DNA of 64,000 bases from Frondihabitans sp. Leaf304 (GCF_001423105.1 NZ_LMNV01000002.1:274744-338743), one strand, 5' to 3'; positions 11,490 through 19,695 are shown, counted from the stretch's first letter. Notes: generated by a model not told the origin, from the letters alone. Made by a program: numbers and translations.

Positions 11490-12941
11490 CTAGTTGTTGC
11501 TCGAGAGACGCTCACGCAGAGCGGCGAGCGACTCGTCGTCGGCGAGCGTGCCGGCACCCGAAGCGGACTCGGCCGAGAAGGACGAACCGGTCGGAGCCTC
11601 GAACGCGGTGGCCTCTTCGACGAGCGAAGCGGCAACCTGCTTCTTGTGTGCTTCCCAGCGAGCCTGGGCGGCAGCGTAGTCCTGCTCCCACTTCTCGCGC
11701 TGGGACTCGAAGCCCTCGCGCCACTCGTTGGTCTCGGGGTCGAAGCCCTCGGGGTACTTGTAGTTGCCCTGGTCGTCGTACTCCGTGAGCATGCCGTAGA
11801 GAGCCGGGTCGAACTCGGTGCCCTCGGGGTCGACACCCTCGTTGGCCTGCTTGAGGCTCAGCGAGATGCGGCGACGCTCGAGGTCGATGTCGATGACCTT
11901 GACGAACACCTCGTCGCCGACCGACACGACCTGCTCGGCGAGCTCGACGTGCTTGGCGGAGAGCTCGGAGATGTGGACGAGACCCTCGATGCCGTCGGCG
12001 ACGCGAACGAACGCACCGAACGGAACGAGCTTCGTGACCTTGCCGGGAGCAACCTGACCGATGGCGTGCGTACGAGCGAAGACCTGCCACGGGTCTTCCT
12101 GGGTGGCCTTGAGCGACAGCGACACGCGCTCGCGCTCGAGGTCGACCTCGAGGATCTCGACGGTGACCTCTTGGCCCACCTCGACGACCTCGGAGGCGTG
12201 CTCGATGTGCTTCCAGGAGAGCTCGGAGACGTGGACGAGACCGTCGACGCCGCCCAGGTCGACGAACGCACCGAAGTTGACGATCGACGACACGATGCCC
12301 TTGCGGACCTGGCCCTTGTGGAGGTTGTTGAGGAACGAGGTGCGGCTCTCGGACTGCGTCTGCTCGAGCAGAGCGCGACGCGACAGGACCACGTTGTTGC
12401 GGTTCTTGTCGAGCTCGAGGATCTTGGCCTCGATCTCCTGGCCGAGGTACGGCGTGAGGTCGCGCACGCGGCGAAGCTCGATGAGCGACGCGGGCAGGAA
12501 GCCTCGGAGACCGATGTCGACGATGAGACCGCCCTTGACGACCTCGATGACCGTTCCGGTGACGACGCCGTCGGCGTCTTTGATCTTCTCGACGTCTCCC
12601 CAGGCACGCTCGTACTGAGCACGCTTCTTGGAGAGGATCAGGCGGCCTTCTTTGTCTTCCTTCTGGAGGACGAGGGCTTCGACCGTGTCGCCGACGTTGA
12701 CGACCTCGGTGGGGTCGACGTCGTGCTTGATCGAGAGTTCGCGAGAGGGGATGACACCCTCGGTCTTGTACCCGACGTCGAGGAGAACCTCGTCGCGGTC
12801 GATCTTGACGACGGTGCCCTCGATGAGGTCTCCGTCGTTGAAGAACTTGAGAGTCTTTTCGACCGCGGCAAGGAAGTCTTCAGCAGATCCGATGTCGTTG
12901 ATGGCGACCTGCTTGGGTGCCTTGGTCGTTACGATTGTCAT
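11490..12941 (-). CDS. rpsA: 30S ribosomal protein S1
   Basis: S1 brings mRNA to the 30S subunit. The 483-residue protein contains four S1 RNA-binding repeats, beginning near residues 35, 120, 205 and 290, with clear 'GTVVKIDRDEVLLDVG', 'GIVSSIVNFGAFVDLG' and 'GKVTKLVPFGAFV' motifs. This is the four-repeat actinobacterial form, not the six-repeat form of E. coli. The C-terminal 100 residues are acidic and low in complexity. The ATG at 12941 is chosen because CGGAGC lies about nine bases upstream and the upstream in-frame residues look unconserved. A 120-nt leader is predicted from the promoter described separately. Confidence 0.97.
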   Translation of the reverse strand: MTIVTTKAPKQVAINDIGSAEDFLAAVEKTLKFFNDGDLIEGTVVKIDRDEVLLDVGYKTEGVIPSRELSIKHDVDPTEVVNVGDTVEALVLQKEDKEGRLILSKKRAQYERAWGDVEKIKDADGVVTGTVIEVVKGGLIVDIGLRGFLPASLIELRRVRDLTPYLGQEIEAKILELDKNRNNVVLSRRALLEQTQSESRTSFLNNLHKGQVRKGIVSSIVNFGAFVDLGGVDGLVHVSELSWKHIEHASEVVEVGQEVTVEILEVDLERERVSLSLKATQEDPWQVFARTHAIGQVAPGKVTKLVPFGAFVRVADGIEGLVHISELSAKHVELAEQVVSVGDEVFVKVIDIDLERRRISLSLKQANEGVDPEGTEFDPALYGMLTEYDDQGNYKYPEGFDPETNEWREGFESQREKWEQDYAAAQARWEAHKKQVAASLVEEATAFEAPTGSSFSAESASGAGTLADDESLAALRERLSSNN

Positions 12942-13068
12942 GTAGTGGTTGCTCCGTTTTGGGCATTTCTCGGGCCGCATCTCGCTGACATGGATCGACC
13001 GGAGTCGGCGTGCCAGGGGTGTGTGAGAGTGCAGCGTGCGGATGATTCGACGCAGTTTGCGCCCAGCG

Positions 13069-13098
13069 AGTCTAACGGCTAGTCGGCCCCTCGATCAA
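13069..13098 (-). promoter_or_regulatory. Predicted rpsA promoter
   Basis: On the minus strand TTGATC (13093-13098), an 18-nt spacer and TAGACT (13069-13074) form a recognisable housekeeping promoter. It would give an untranslated leader of roughly 120 nt before rpsA, long enough for feedback control by S1. Confidence 0.45.
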
Positions 13099-13157
13099 CC
13101 TGCGGCGCGCGGGATGTCAGTGAGCGCCGTGAGAAGTGGCCGAGCGCGCGCCCGACG

Positions 13158-14861
13158 TCAGCCGAGGAGCGCTCGGCGCAGCGTGTCGAGGCCTACTCCC
13201 CCGAGTGCGAGGGCCTCGGAGTGGAATCGACGAACGTCGAACGAGTCGCCCTCGCGCCGTGCCCGCTCGGCCCGCAGATCTTCCCAGACCCTCTGGCCGA
13301 CCTTGTATGAGGGAGCCTGCCCCGGCCAGCCGAGATAGCGGTCGATCTCGAATCGCAGGGTCGCTTCGGCCTCGTGCGCGTTGTCCATCAGGAATGCGAG
13401 GGCCTTGGCGTGGTCCCACACGCCGCCGGCCTCGCGAGATGGTGTGCCCGGGAACTCCTTGCCGAGGTGCACACCGAGGTCGATCACGACTCGTGCGGCC
13501 CGCATGCGCTGGCCGTCGAGCATACCCAGCCGGTCGGCGGGGTCGGCGAGGTAGCCGAGTTCGTCCATGAGGCGCTCCGCGTAGAGCGCCCAGCCCTCGG
13601 CATGGCCCGAGGTGCCGGCGATCGATCGACGGTAGGTGTTGAGCGACGCTCTGTTGTAGACGGCTTGGCCGAGCTGCAGGTGATGTCCCGGCACACCCTC
13701 GTGGTAGACCGTCGTCTTCTCCCGCCAGGTCGTGAATCGCGTCGTGCCGACGGGAACCGACCACCACATGCGGCCGGGCCTCGAGAAATCGTCACTCGGG
13801 CTGGTGTAGTAGACGCCGCCGTCTTTGGTCGGGGCGATGCGGCACTCGAGCGTGCGAATGGCCTCGGGAATGTCGAAGTGGGTCCGGCCCAGTTCGTCGA
13901 CCGCCCGGTCGCTCGTCTCTTGCATCCAGCTCTGCAGAGCAGCGGTGCCGTGCAGGCTGCGGGAGTCGTCAGCGTCGAGCACTTCGATGGCGCGCTCGAC
14001 CGTGGCCCCCGGCTCGATCATCTGGGCGATCGCCTCCTGCTCGGCGGTCATGCGCGCCAGCTCGACTCGACCCCACTCGTAGGTTTCGTCGAGGTCGACG
14101 GTGGCACCGAGGAAGCGTCGCGAGTGGAGCTCGTAGGCCTCGCGACCGACTCCGTCGTGCTCGGTGGCAGCCGGAAGCAACTGCTCGACGAGGAATGCCC
14201 GGAAGCGGAGGTAGGCAGCCGCCGCACTGGCGGCGTTCGCCGAGAGCTCGTCGCGCAGGGCCTCCGACACCGGCTCTCCCGATTCGAGACGAGGATCCGC
14301 GGCGAACGTCGAGAAGAAGCCGTCCTGGGCCGTGTTGCGCACGCACTGCTCTGCCACCGCCTCGACCTGGCGCTTGGCGGGGACGACGCCCTCGTCGATG
14401 CCGTGCACGAGCGTGATCGTATAGCCGTGGAGGGCAGTCTCGACCTCGGCTAGGCGACCGGCGACGGCCTTCCAGTGGGCCTCGGTCGCCGTGGGCATCA
14501 GGTCGAAGACGTCGCGGATGCCCTGCGCCGGGGAGGCGATGACATTGAGGTCGCGAAGCTGCAGACGCCGCTCGTCGTACTCGAGGTCGAGTTGGAGCGA
14601 GGCGGTGAGATCATCTTTGGTCACTCGGTCGACATCGTCGGCGGGCTCGGTCGCCTCGAGTTCGGCGAGAGTTTCACGGACGGCCGCTACATACCGAGCC
14701 TGGCCTTCTGGTGAGTAGTCGGCGTAGCGGTTGGGCCCGCCCTCGCGCCCTAGCCAAATAGCCCAGTCGGGACTGAGGTCGACCAGAGTGTCGACCCATC
14801 GCTCGGCGATGGCATCGATGGGGGTACTCGAACGGACGGGGGCGGTGGCGTCGGTGCTCAT
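13158..14861 (-). CDS. DUF885 family protein, probable metallopeptidase
   Basis: This 567-residue protein belongs to the DUF885 family. The signature HEGVPGHH followed 35 residues later by HAEGWALYAERL is the expected zinc-binding arrangement of this peptidase-like family. A substrate cannot be named. No signal peptide is visible, so it should be cytoplasmic. The start ATG at 14861 lies six bases after a TAGGCT hexamer and lacks a ribosome site, so I infer a leaderless mRNA. It is downstream of the PTS EIIB gene with a 36-nt gap but has its own promoter. Nothing in the neighbours explains its role. Confidence 0.8.
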   Translation of the reverse strand: MSTDATAPVRSSTPIDAIAERWVDTLVDLSPDWAIWLGREGGPNRYADYSPEGQARYVAAVRETLAELEATEPADDVDRVTKDDLTASLQLDLEYDERRLQLRDLNVIASPAQGIRDVFDLMPTATEAHWKAVAGRLAEVETALHGYTITLVHGIDEGVVPAKRQVEAVAEQCVRNTAQDGFFSTFAADPRLESGEPVSEALRDELSANAASAAAAYLRFRAFLVEQLLPAATEHDGVGREAYELHSRRFLGATVDLDETYEWGRVELARMTAEQEAIAQMIEPGATVERAIEVLDADDSRSLHGTAALQSWMQETSDRAVDELGRTHFDIPEAIRTLECRIAPTKDGGVYYTSPSDDFSRPGRMWWSVPVGTTRFTTWREKTTVYHEGVPGHHLQLGQAVYNRASLNTYRRSIAGTSGHAEGWALYAERLMDELGYLADPADRLGMLDGQRMRAARVVIDLGVHLGKEFPGTPSREAGGVWDHAKALAFLMDNAHEAEATLRFEIDRYLGWPGQAPSYKVGQRVWEDLRAERARREGDSFDVRRFHSEALALGGVGLDTLRRALLG

Positions 14862-14867
14862 GTACCG

Positions 14868-14873
14868 AGCCTA
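14868..14873 (-). promoter_or_regulatory. Putative leaderless -10 element of the DUF885 gene
   Basis: TAGGCT on the minus strand, then six bases, then the ATG at 14861. The same hexamer and spacing are found before polA and rpe. Confidence 0.45.
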
Positions 14874-14897
14874 GCCAGGGCCTCCCCCATCGGCTCT

Positions 14898-15209
14898 CTA
14901 CAGCTCGATCGACGAGCCCGACTGGATAGCCTCGACCAGGCGGGTGACGGCCGGATCGCCCATGAACAGTTGGAATGGGACGACGGGAGTGCCCTCGGGA
15001 GCAGCCTGTCGGGCGCGTGCGGCGAGGTTGTTCTGCGTGACGACGACGTCGGTGTCAGCGGGGATCTCATGAACGGCAGAGTGCGAGACCTCGACACCGC
15101 TCTTCTTCAACTGCTTCTTGAGCGTGGTCGCGAGCATGATGCTCGAGCCCATGCCGGCGTCGCAGGCGACCACCAATTTCTTGACGTGTGCTCCATCGAG
15201 GGTGGCCAC
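14898..15209 (-). CDS. Stand-alone PTS EIIB component, mannitol/lactose type
   Basis: This is a 103-residue domain with the phosphocysteine signature VVACDAGMGSS, the active cysteine being Cys16. It resembles the IIB domain of mannitol permeases, which accepts phosphate from IIA and gives it to the incoming sugar. The start is the GTG at 15209, with AGGAG five to six bases upstream; the open frame extends further but without support. No IIA or IIC gene lies nearby: the neighbours are polA and a DUF885 gene. It either works with a transporter encoded elsewhere or has a regulatory role. Which one cannot be decided from sequence. Confidence 0.8.
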   Translation of the reverse strand: MATLDGAHVKKLVVACDAGMGSSIMLATTLKKQLKKSGVEVSHSAVHEIPADTDVVVTQNNLAARARQAAPEGTPVVPFQLFMGDPAVTRLVEAIQSGSSIEL

Positions 15210-15342
15210 GGTAGCTCCTAGGTCGGCGGCGGGGATTACCCAATGATGCTCCGCGCGAGGGTGTGGTGCCCACGAGGCCGGAGGCACGTTGGTGGAGGCG
15301 CACGCACAGCTGCCCGAGCCCCCGGGCTCGGGCGGCGGTCAG

Positions 15343-18030
15343 TCAGTGCGCGGCGGCATCCCAGCTCTCGCCGAGGCCGACCGAGACGTCCAGGGGAACA
15401 CGGAGCTCGGCCGCCGAGCCCATCCGGCGCCGAACGACGTCTTCGACTATCTCGGCCTCCCCCTCGGCGACCTCGACGATGAGTTCGTCGTGCACCTGCA
15501 GCAGCACCCGCGACTGCAGCTCGCGCTGGTCGATCTCAGAGCGGACGCCGAGCATGGCGCGCTTCATGATGTCGGCGGCGGAGCCCTGGATCGGGGCGTT
15601 CAAAGCGGCGCGCTCGGCATTTTCACGGAGCACGCGGTTCGACGACTTCAGGTCGGCGAACGGGCGCCGACGCCCGAAGATCGTCTCGGTGTAGCCGTCG
15701 TCGCGGGCTTGCTCGACGACGTTGCGGAGGTACACGCGCACCGCCCCGAATCGCGAGAAGTAGTCGGTCATCAACTGCTTCGCCTCGGCGGTCTCGATAC
15801 GCAGCTGCTTCGACAGCCCGAAGGCGCTCAGCCCATAGGCGAGGCCGTACGACATGGCCTTGACCTTGGTGCGCATCGCGGGGCTGACCTCGGAGGGCTC
15901 GACGCCGAAGATGCGGGCCCCGACGAAGCGGTGCAGGTCTTCACCCTCGGTGAACGCGGTGATGAGGCCTTCGTCGCCCGAGAGGTGCGCCATGATCCGC
16001 ATCTCGATCTGCGAGTAGTCGGCCGTCAGGAGCGTCTGATAGTCGGGACCATGCTGGAATGTGGCCCGGATCTCGTGGCCGACCGCGGTCTTGACCGGGA
16101 TGTTCTGCAGGTTCGGGTCGATCGACGAGATTCGGCCGGTGGTCGTTCCGGTCTGGTCGTAGGTCGTGTGGATGCGGCCGTTGTCGTCGATCGCCTTGTC
16201 GAGAGTGTCGATGATCTGGCGCAGCTTCGTGGCGTCGCGATGCTTGAGAAGGAGCCCCAAGAAGGGATGGGGGTGCTTCTCTTGCAGGTCGGCGAGGGAA
16301 GCCGCATCGGTCGAGTAGCCGGTCTTCATCGAGCGGGTCTTCGGCATGTCGAGCTGCTCGAAGAGGACCTCTTGCAGCTGCTTGGGCGAGCCGAGGTTGA
16401 CCTCACGGCCGATGACCTCGAAAGCCTCGGCCGCGAGCGTCGCCGCCGTGTCGGCCAGGCGTGCGGAGAGGGCTCGAAGCGCGGGGCGGTCGGTCGCCAC
16501 GCCAGTGAGTTCCATATCGCCGAGAACCGGAACGAGCGGAAGCTCAAGATCACGCAACACGCCCCGGGAGCCCTCGTCGAGCAGCTCGTCGAGCTCCGCG
16601 GAGACACGGAGGGCGAACCACGCCTCGGCAGCGGCACCGCTGGCGTCGTCGGCGGGCACGAGTTGGTCGGGGTCGGCGACCGGCATGCGTTCGGCCAGGT
16701 GCTCGTAGACCAGGTCGGCGAGTGCGAACGAAGTACGCCCCGGTCGCAGGAGCCACGCGGCGATGCGCGGGTCGCCGACGAGGCCGGTCAGGGTGAGGCC
16801 GACTCGCTTGAGCGCCTTGTACGCGCGCTTGGCGTCGTGCACGACTTTCGGTGAGTCGGCGTCGAGCCACGCCTCGAGAGCCACGTAGTCGCCTCGGCCC
16901 GCCGCCCAGGGGATGTAGACCGAATCGTCGCTGGCCGCGATGCCGAGGCCGGTGACTGTGCCGTCACTGCCGTACTCGACCGACACGCCGACCGGCGGTT
17001 TGTCGGCGGCGGCGTGGGTGCGCAGCCAGTGCGCCAGCTCTTCGTCGACGAGTGTGCGAACGACCGGGACGACGGGGCCGGAGGGTGCCTCGGGCTCGGC
17101 GGCGACGCCTGCGGTGGGAGCCGAGGATCCGGCGGCACCGCCCTCGGCCAACGCGACCACGCGCTCGAGCAGCGTGCGGAACTGCAGTCGATCGAACACC
17201 TCGCGCACGGCGGGCACGTCGATCGGGCGTCGCTCGAGATCGTCGGGGCCGACCGGCAGATCGACGTCGGTGACGAGACGGTTGAGTTTGCGGTTGCGGA
17301 CGGCGCGGTCGTACTGCTCGCGGAACTTGTCGCCGACGACGCCCTTGATCTCGTCGCGGTGCGCCACGACCTCGTCAAGAGAGCCGAACTGGTTGATCCA
17401 CTTCACGGCCGTTTTCTCGCCGACCTTGTCGACGCCGATCAGGTTGTCACTCGTCTCGCCGACGAGGGCCGCGACCTCGGGGTACTGGTGGGGTTCGATG
17501 CCGTAGCGCTCGAACACCTTGTCGCGGTCGTAGCGCGTGAGATCGGTGACGCCGCGGGCCGAGGGGTAGAGCAGTGTGACGTCGTCGTTGACCATCTGGA
17601 TGGCGTCGCGGTCACCCGAGACCACGAACACCTTGTAGCCGCCGGACGACCCCCGGGCGGCGAGGGTGGCGAGGATGTCGTCGGCCTCAAAGTCTTCTTT
17701 GGTGATCGTGGTGATGCCCATCGCGTGCAGCGCCTCTTCGAGCAGAGGGATCTGACCGACGAACTCGACCGGAGTCTCGTTTCGGGTGCCCTTGTACTCG
17801 GGGTATTCACGCGTGCGGAACGAATACCGGGAGATGTCGAAGGCGACCGCCAAGTGAGTCGGCTTCTCGTTCTTGAGCAGGTTGAGCAGCATCGAGATGA
17901 AGCCGTGGATGGCGTTAGTGTGCTGGCCGTCACGATTGACGAAACTGTCGATGGGCAGGGCGTAGAAGGCCCTGAAGGCCAGGGAATGACCGTCGATTAC
18001 GAGAAGGGTAGGCTTTTCTGAGCTCGGCAC
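15343..18030 (-). CDS. polA: DNA polymerase I
   Basis: This polymerase fills gaps in excision repair and removes RNA primers. The 895 residues comprise an N-terminal 5'-3' exonuclease (acidic motifs FDISRYSFRTREYPEYKGTR and EADDILATLA), a central 3'-5' exonuclease fold and a family A polymerase. Polymerase motif A (ADYSQIEMRIMAHLS), motif B (RTKVKAMSYGLAYGLS) and motif C (QVHDEL) are intact. The proofreading domain lacks the DxE metal ligands (VSVEY in their place) and is probably inactive, as in mycobacterial PolA. The GTG start at 18030 sits six bases after TAGGCT, so the mRNA looks leaderless. The promoter matches that of uvrB, suggesting shared DNA-damage control. Confidence 0.97.
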   Translation of the reverse strand: MPSSEKPTLLVIDGHSLAFRAFYALPIDSFVNRDGQHTNAIHGFISMLLNLLKNEKPTHLAVAFDISRYSFRTREYPEYKGTRNETPVEFVGQIPLLEEALHAMGITTITKEDFEADDILATLAARGSSGGYKVFVVSGDRDAIQMVNDDVTLLYPSARGVTDLTRYDRDKVFERYGIEPHQYPEVAALVGETSDNLIGVDKVGEKTAVKWINQFGSLDEVVAHRDEIKGVVGDKFREQYDRAVRNRKLNRLVTDVDLPVGPDDLERRPIDVPAVREVFDRLQFRTLLERVVALAEGGAAGSSAPTAGVAAEPEAPSGPVVPVVRTLVDEELAHWLRTHAAADKPPVGVSVEYGSDGTVTGLGIAASDDSVYIPWAAGRGDYVALEAWLDADSPKVVHDAKRAYKALKRVGLTLTGLVGDPRIAAWLLRPGRTSFALADLVYEHLAERMPVADPDQLVPADDASGAAAEAWFALRVSAELDELLDEGSRGVLRDLELPLVPVLGDMELTGVATDRPALRALSARLADTAATLAAEAFEVIGREVNLGSPKQLQEVLFEQLDMPKTRSMKTGYSTDAASLADLQEKHPHPFLGLLLKHRDATKLRQIIDTLDKAIDDNGRIHTTYDQTGTTTGRISSIDPNLQNIPVKTAVGHEIRATFQHGPDYQTLLTADYSQIEMRIMAHLSGDEGLITAFTEGEDLHRFVGARIFGVEPSEVSPAMRTKVKAMSYGLAYGLSAFGLSKQLRIETAEAKQLMTDYFSRFGAVRVYLRNVVEQARDDGYTETIFGRRRPFADLKSSNRVLRENAERAALNAPIQGSAADIMKRAMLGVRSEIDQRELQSRVLLQVHDELIVEVAEGEAEIVEDVVRRRMGSAAELRVPLDVSVGLGESWDAAAH

Positions 18031-18036
18031 CCCGTC

Positions 18037-18059
18037 AGCCTAGCCGCCCCCTCCGACAC
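18037..18059 (-). promoter_or_regulatory. polA promoter resembling the RecA-NDp/PafBC type, leaderless
   Basis: Minus-strand GTGTCGGAG, eight bases, TAGGCT, six bases, then the GTG start. It aligns without gaps to the uvrB promoter from GACGAGTGTCGG to the -10 element (22 nt in both). Confidence 0.5.
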
Positions 18060-18113
18060 TCGTCTTGGCCTCGGATCCTGGGCTCTTTTCCCTCTCGCCG
18101 CCCTGGAGAAATC

Positions 18114-18542
18114 GTGACCGACCAGCCGTTCAGCCCCGCCGCCCTCGCCTTCCTCGACGGCCGCGGCGCCGGCGAGCTCGCCGAGAAGATGGGCATCGAG
18201 ATCGTTGCGCTGAGCGCCGAGCACGCGGTCGCCACCATGCCGGTCGACGGCAATCGGCAACCGGTCGGCATCTTGCACGGCGGGGCTCACGTCGTGCTCG
18301 CCGAGTCGCTCGGGTCGATGGCCGCGAGCGTCCACGCCGGGCCGGGCCGCATCGCCATGGGCATCGAGCTCAACGCCTCGCACAGCCGGGCCGCCTCGTC
18401 GGGCGTCGTCACGGGCACGTGCACCGCGATCCACCTGGGCCGCACGCTGACGACGCACGAGATCGTCATGACCGACGAGGAGGGGCGGCGCCTCTCGACG
18501 GTGCGGATCACCAACATCCTTCGCGATGCGCGTACCTCTTAG
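18114..18542 (+). CDS. PaaI-family hotdog thioesterase
   Basis: This 142-residue protein has a single 4HBT hotdog fold and is likely an acyl-CoA thioesterase. The sequence GILHGGAHVVLAESLGS is the central helix with the HGG motif, followed by 'MGIELNASHSRAA' and a 'GTCTAIHLGRT' strand, as in PaaI and menaquinone-pathway DHNA-CoA thioesterases. It could therefore be the DHNA-CoA hydrolase of menaquinone synthesis, but no menaquinone genes are nearby. It is one of few plus-strand genes, divergent from polA. The GTG start at 18114 has GGAGAA just upstream. Confidence 0.85.
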   Translation: MTDQPFSPAALAFLDGRGAGELAEKMGIEIVALSAEHAVATMPVDGNRQPVGILHGGAHVVLAESLGSMAASVHAGPGRIAMGIELNASHSRAASSGVVTGTCTAIHLGRTLTTHEIVMTDEEGRRLSTVRITNILRDARTS

Positions 18543-18579
18543 GCGGCTGTTGGCTGGAGCCTTGGCCGCGCCCCTTTTG

Positions 18580-18668
18580 CAAATGTGAAGGAGAAACCTC
18601 GGCGAGCTGACGAATTCATAGGGATCTGCGGGCGCGAGGGCGAAAATCTCCTTCAAATTCGAAGGAGA
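18580..18668 (+). repeat. Repeated GAAGGAGA element with an inverted copy
   Basis: CAAATGTGAAGGAGA (18580-18594) recurs as CAAATTCGAAGGAGA (18654-18668), and the inverse TCTCCTTC lies at 18647-18654. The inverted copy can pair with either direct copy, giving two mutually exclusive hairpins in the 3' region of the thioesterase mRNA. Confidence 0.5.
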
Positions 18669-18685
18669 GGGGCGGGCACGTAGAA

Positions 18686-18714
18686 GCGGCCGGCTCCCAG
18701 AGGGAACCGGCCGC
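18686..18714. terminator. Bidirectional hairpin between convergent genes
   Basis: GCGGCCGG and CCGGCCGC pair, enclosing TCCC/GGGA, between the convergent thioesterase and response regulator genes. The stem is perfect; no strong T tract is seen on either side. Confidence 0.6.
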
Positions 18715-18730
18715 CGCGGTGAGTACAGCT

Positions 18731-18771
18731 ACTTCTTGACGCTTACTTCTTGACGCTTACTTCTTGACGCT
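18731..18771 (-). repeat. Triple 14-bp tandem repeat over the pdtaR stop codon
   Basis: The unit ACTTCTTGACGCTT (plus strand) occurs in three consecutive copies, the third lacking the final base. In gene sense it encodes the last residues SVKK and the stop, so the end of the response regulator gene has been copied twice into its 3' untranslated region. Confidence 0.9.
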
Positions 18772-19362
18772 GAGCTGCTCGATGATGGCCTGGGCGACAT
18801 CGTGCATGGTGAGACGGCGATCCATCGACGCCTTCTGGATCCAGCGGAAGGCCTCGGGCTCGGTGAGACCCATCTTCTCGTTCAGCAGGCCCTTGGCGCG
18901 ATCGACGAGCTTGCGCGTCTCGAAGCGCTCGACCAGGTCGGCGACCTCGGCCTCGAGGGTGATGATCTGCGTGTAGCGCGAGAGAGCGATCTCGATCGCG
19001 GGCAGGAGGTCGTTGGGGGTGAACGGCTTGACGACGTAGGCGAGGGCGCCGGCCTCGCTGGCGCGCTCGACGAGCTCCTTCTGGCTGAAGGCGGTGAGAA
19101 GAACCACGGGAGCGATGTGATTCTTCGACAGTGTCTCGGCCGCGGAGATGCCGTCGAGCTTGGGCATCTTGACGTCCATGATCACCAGGTCGGGACGAAG
19201 TTCGGTGGCCAGTGCGACCGCAGTCTCGCCGTCGCCCGCCTCGCCGACGACCTCGAAGCCGTTGTCGCGAAGGATCTCGACGATGTCGAGACGGATGAGT
19301 GACTCGTCTTCGGCGACGACTACTCGGCGGGGAGCTGCTGGTGTTGCTTCTAGGTCACTCAC
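18757..19362 (-). CDS. pdtaR: PdtaR-like response regulator with ANTAR RNA-binding domain
   Basis: This 201-residue two-domain regulator has an N-terminal receiver domain (acidic pair Glu18-Asp19, phospho-acceptor Asp63 in VIMDVKMP, conserved Lys in VVKPF) and a C-terminal ANTAR domain (ETRKLVDRAKGLLNEKMGL, then EAFRWIQKASMDRR). ANTAR domains bind paired hairpins in leader RNAs and block termination. The mycobacterial orthologue Rv1626 is paired with a histidine kinase encoded elsewhere, and none is present here. Synteny with polA and rpsA matches Rv1626. The start is GTG 19362: TAGGAT lies seven bases before it (leaderless), and the longer frame reads through the tRNA gene. Confidence 0.92.
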   Translation of the reverse strand: MSDLEATPAAPRRVVVAEDESLIRLDIVEILRDNGFEVVGEAGDGETAVALATELRPDLVIMDVKMPKLDGISAAETLSKNHIAPVVLLTAFSQKELVERASEAGALAYVVKPFTPNDLLPAIEIALSRYTQIITLEAEVADLVERFETRKLVDRAKGLLNEKMGLTEPEAFRWIQKASMDRRLTMHDVAQAIIEQLSVKK

Positions 19363-19369
19363 GATTGGA

Positions 19370-19375
19370 ATCCTA
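19370..19375 (-). promoter_or_regulatory. Putative leaderless -10 element of pdtaR
   Basis: TAGGAT, seven bases, then GTG on the minus strand. The AGGA in it could be mistaken for a ribosome site, but position and sequence fit the leaderless set seen elsewhere in the window. Confidence 0.4.
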
Positions 19376-19447
19376 CCGGTCTGTTCTGAGGAGGGGGCTC
19401 GCATCGTCGCGATCCCGACCGGAGCCTCGGTGGAGACGCGGCCAGGG

Positions 19448-19529
19448 TGCGAATGGCGGGACTCGAACCCGCAAGCCGTGAGGCAGAGCATTTTGAGTGC
19501 CCCGTGTATGCCAATTCCACCACATTCGC
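19448..19529 (-). tRNA. tRNA-Leu (anticodon CAA)
   Basis: This is an 82-nt class II tRNA. The acceptor stem GCGAATG pairs with CATTCGC, the D-loop region is GGAATTGGCA, the anticodon loop CTCAAAA carries CAA (reads UUG), there is a long variable arm, and the T-arm is GCGGGTTCGAGTCCCGC. The discriminator is A. CCA is not encoded: CCC follows. Confidence 0.96.
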
Positions 19530-19667
19530 GCAGTCGTCGATCCTAGCGGACAGGTCGCCGTCGCTGGTGTTCGCGCCCTCGCCTCGAGGCCGGACGGCCC
19601 AAAAGAATCACTTTCTTCGCGACTTTGTGGCTGGAATCCCCCCGCGAGTCATCGTCCTGGGCTACGG

Positions 19668-19695
19668 TTGTCAGTACTGGTTGTTGTGTTACGCA
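19668..19695 (+). promoter_or_regulatory. Possible promoter of the cold-shock gene, in the 19530-19852 gap
   Basis: TTGTCA (19668-19673), 16 bases and TACGCA (19690-19695) lie in an AT-richer patch. It would give an untranslated leader of about 150 nt before the cold-shock gene, as is common for csp mRNAs. The 323-base gap between the tRNA and csp holds no other recognised feature. Confidence 0.35.

Noticed and set aside
19363-19491. Upstream extension of the response regulator into the tRNA gene
   Set aside because: Residues such as CGFESRHSH come from translating the tRNA-Leu; the GTG at 19362 fits promoter and domain start.
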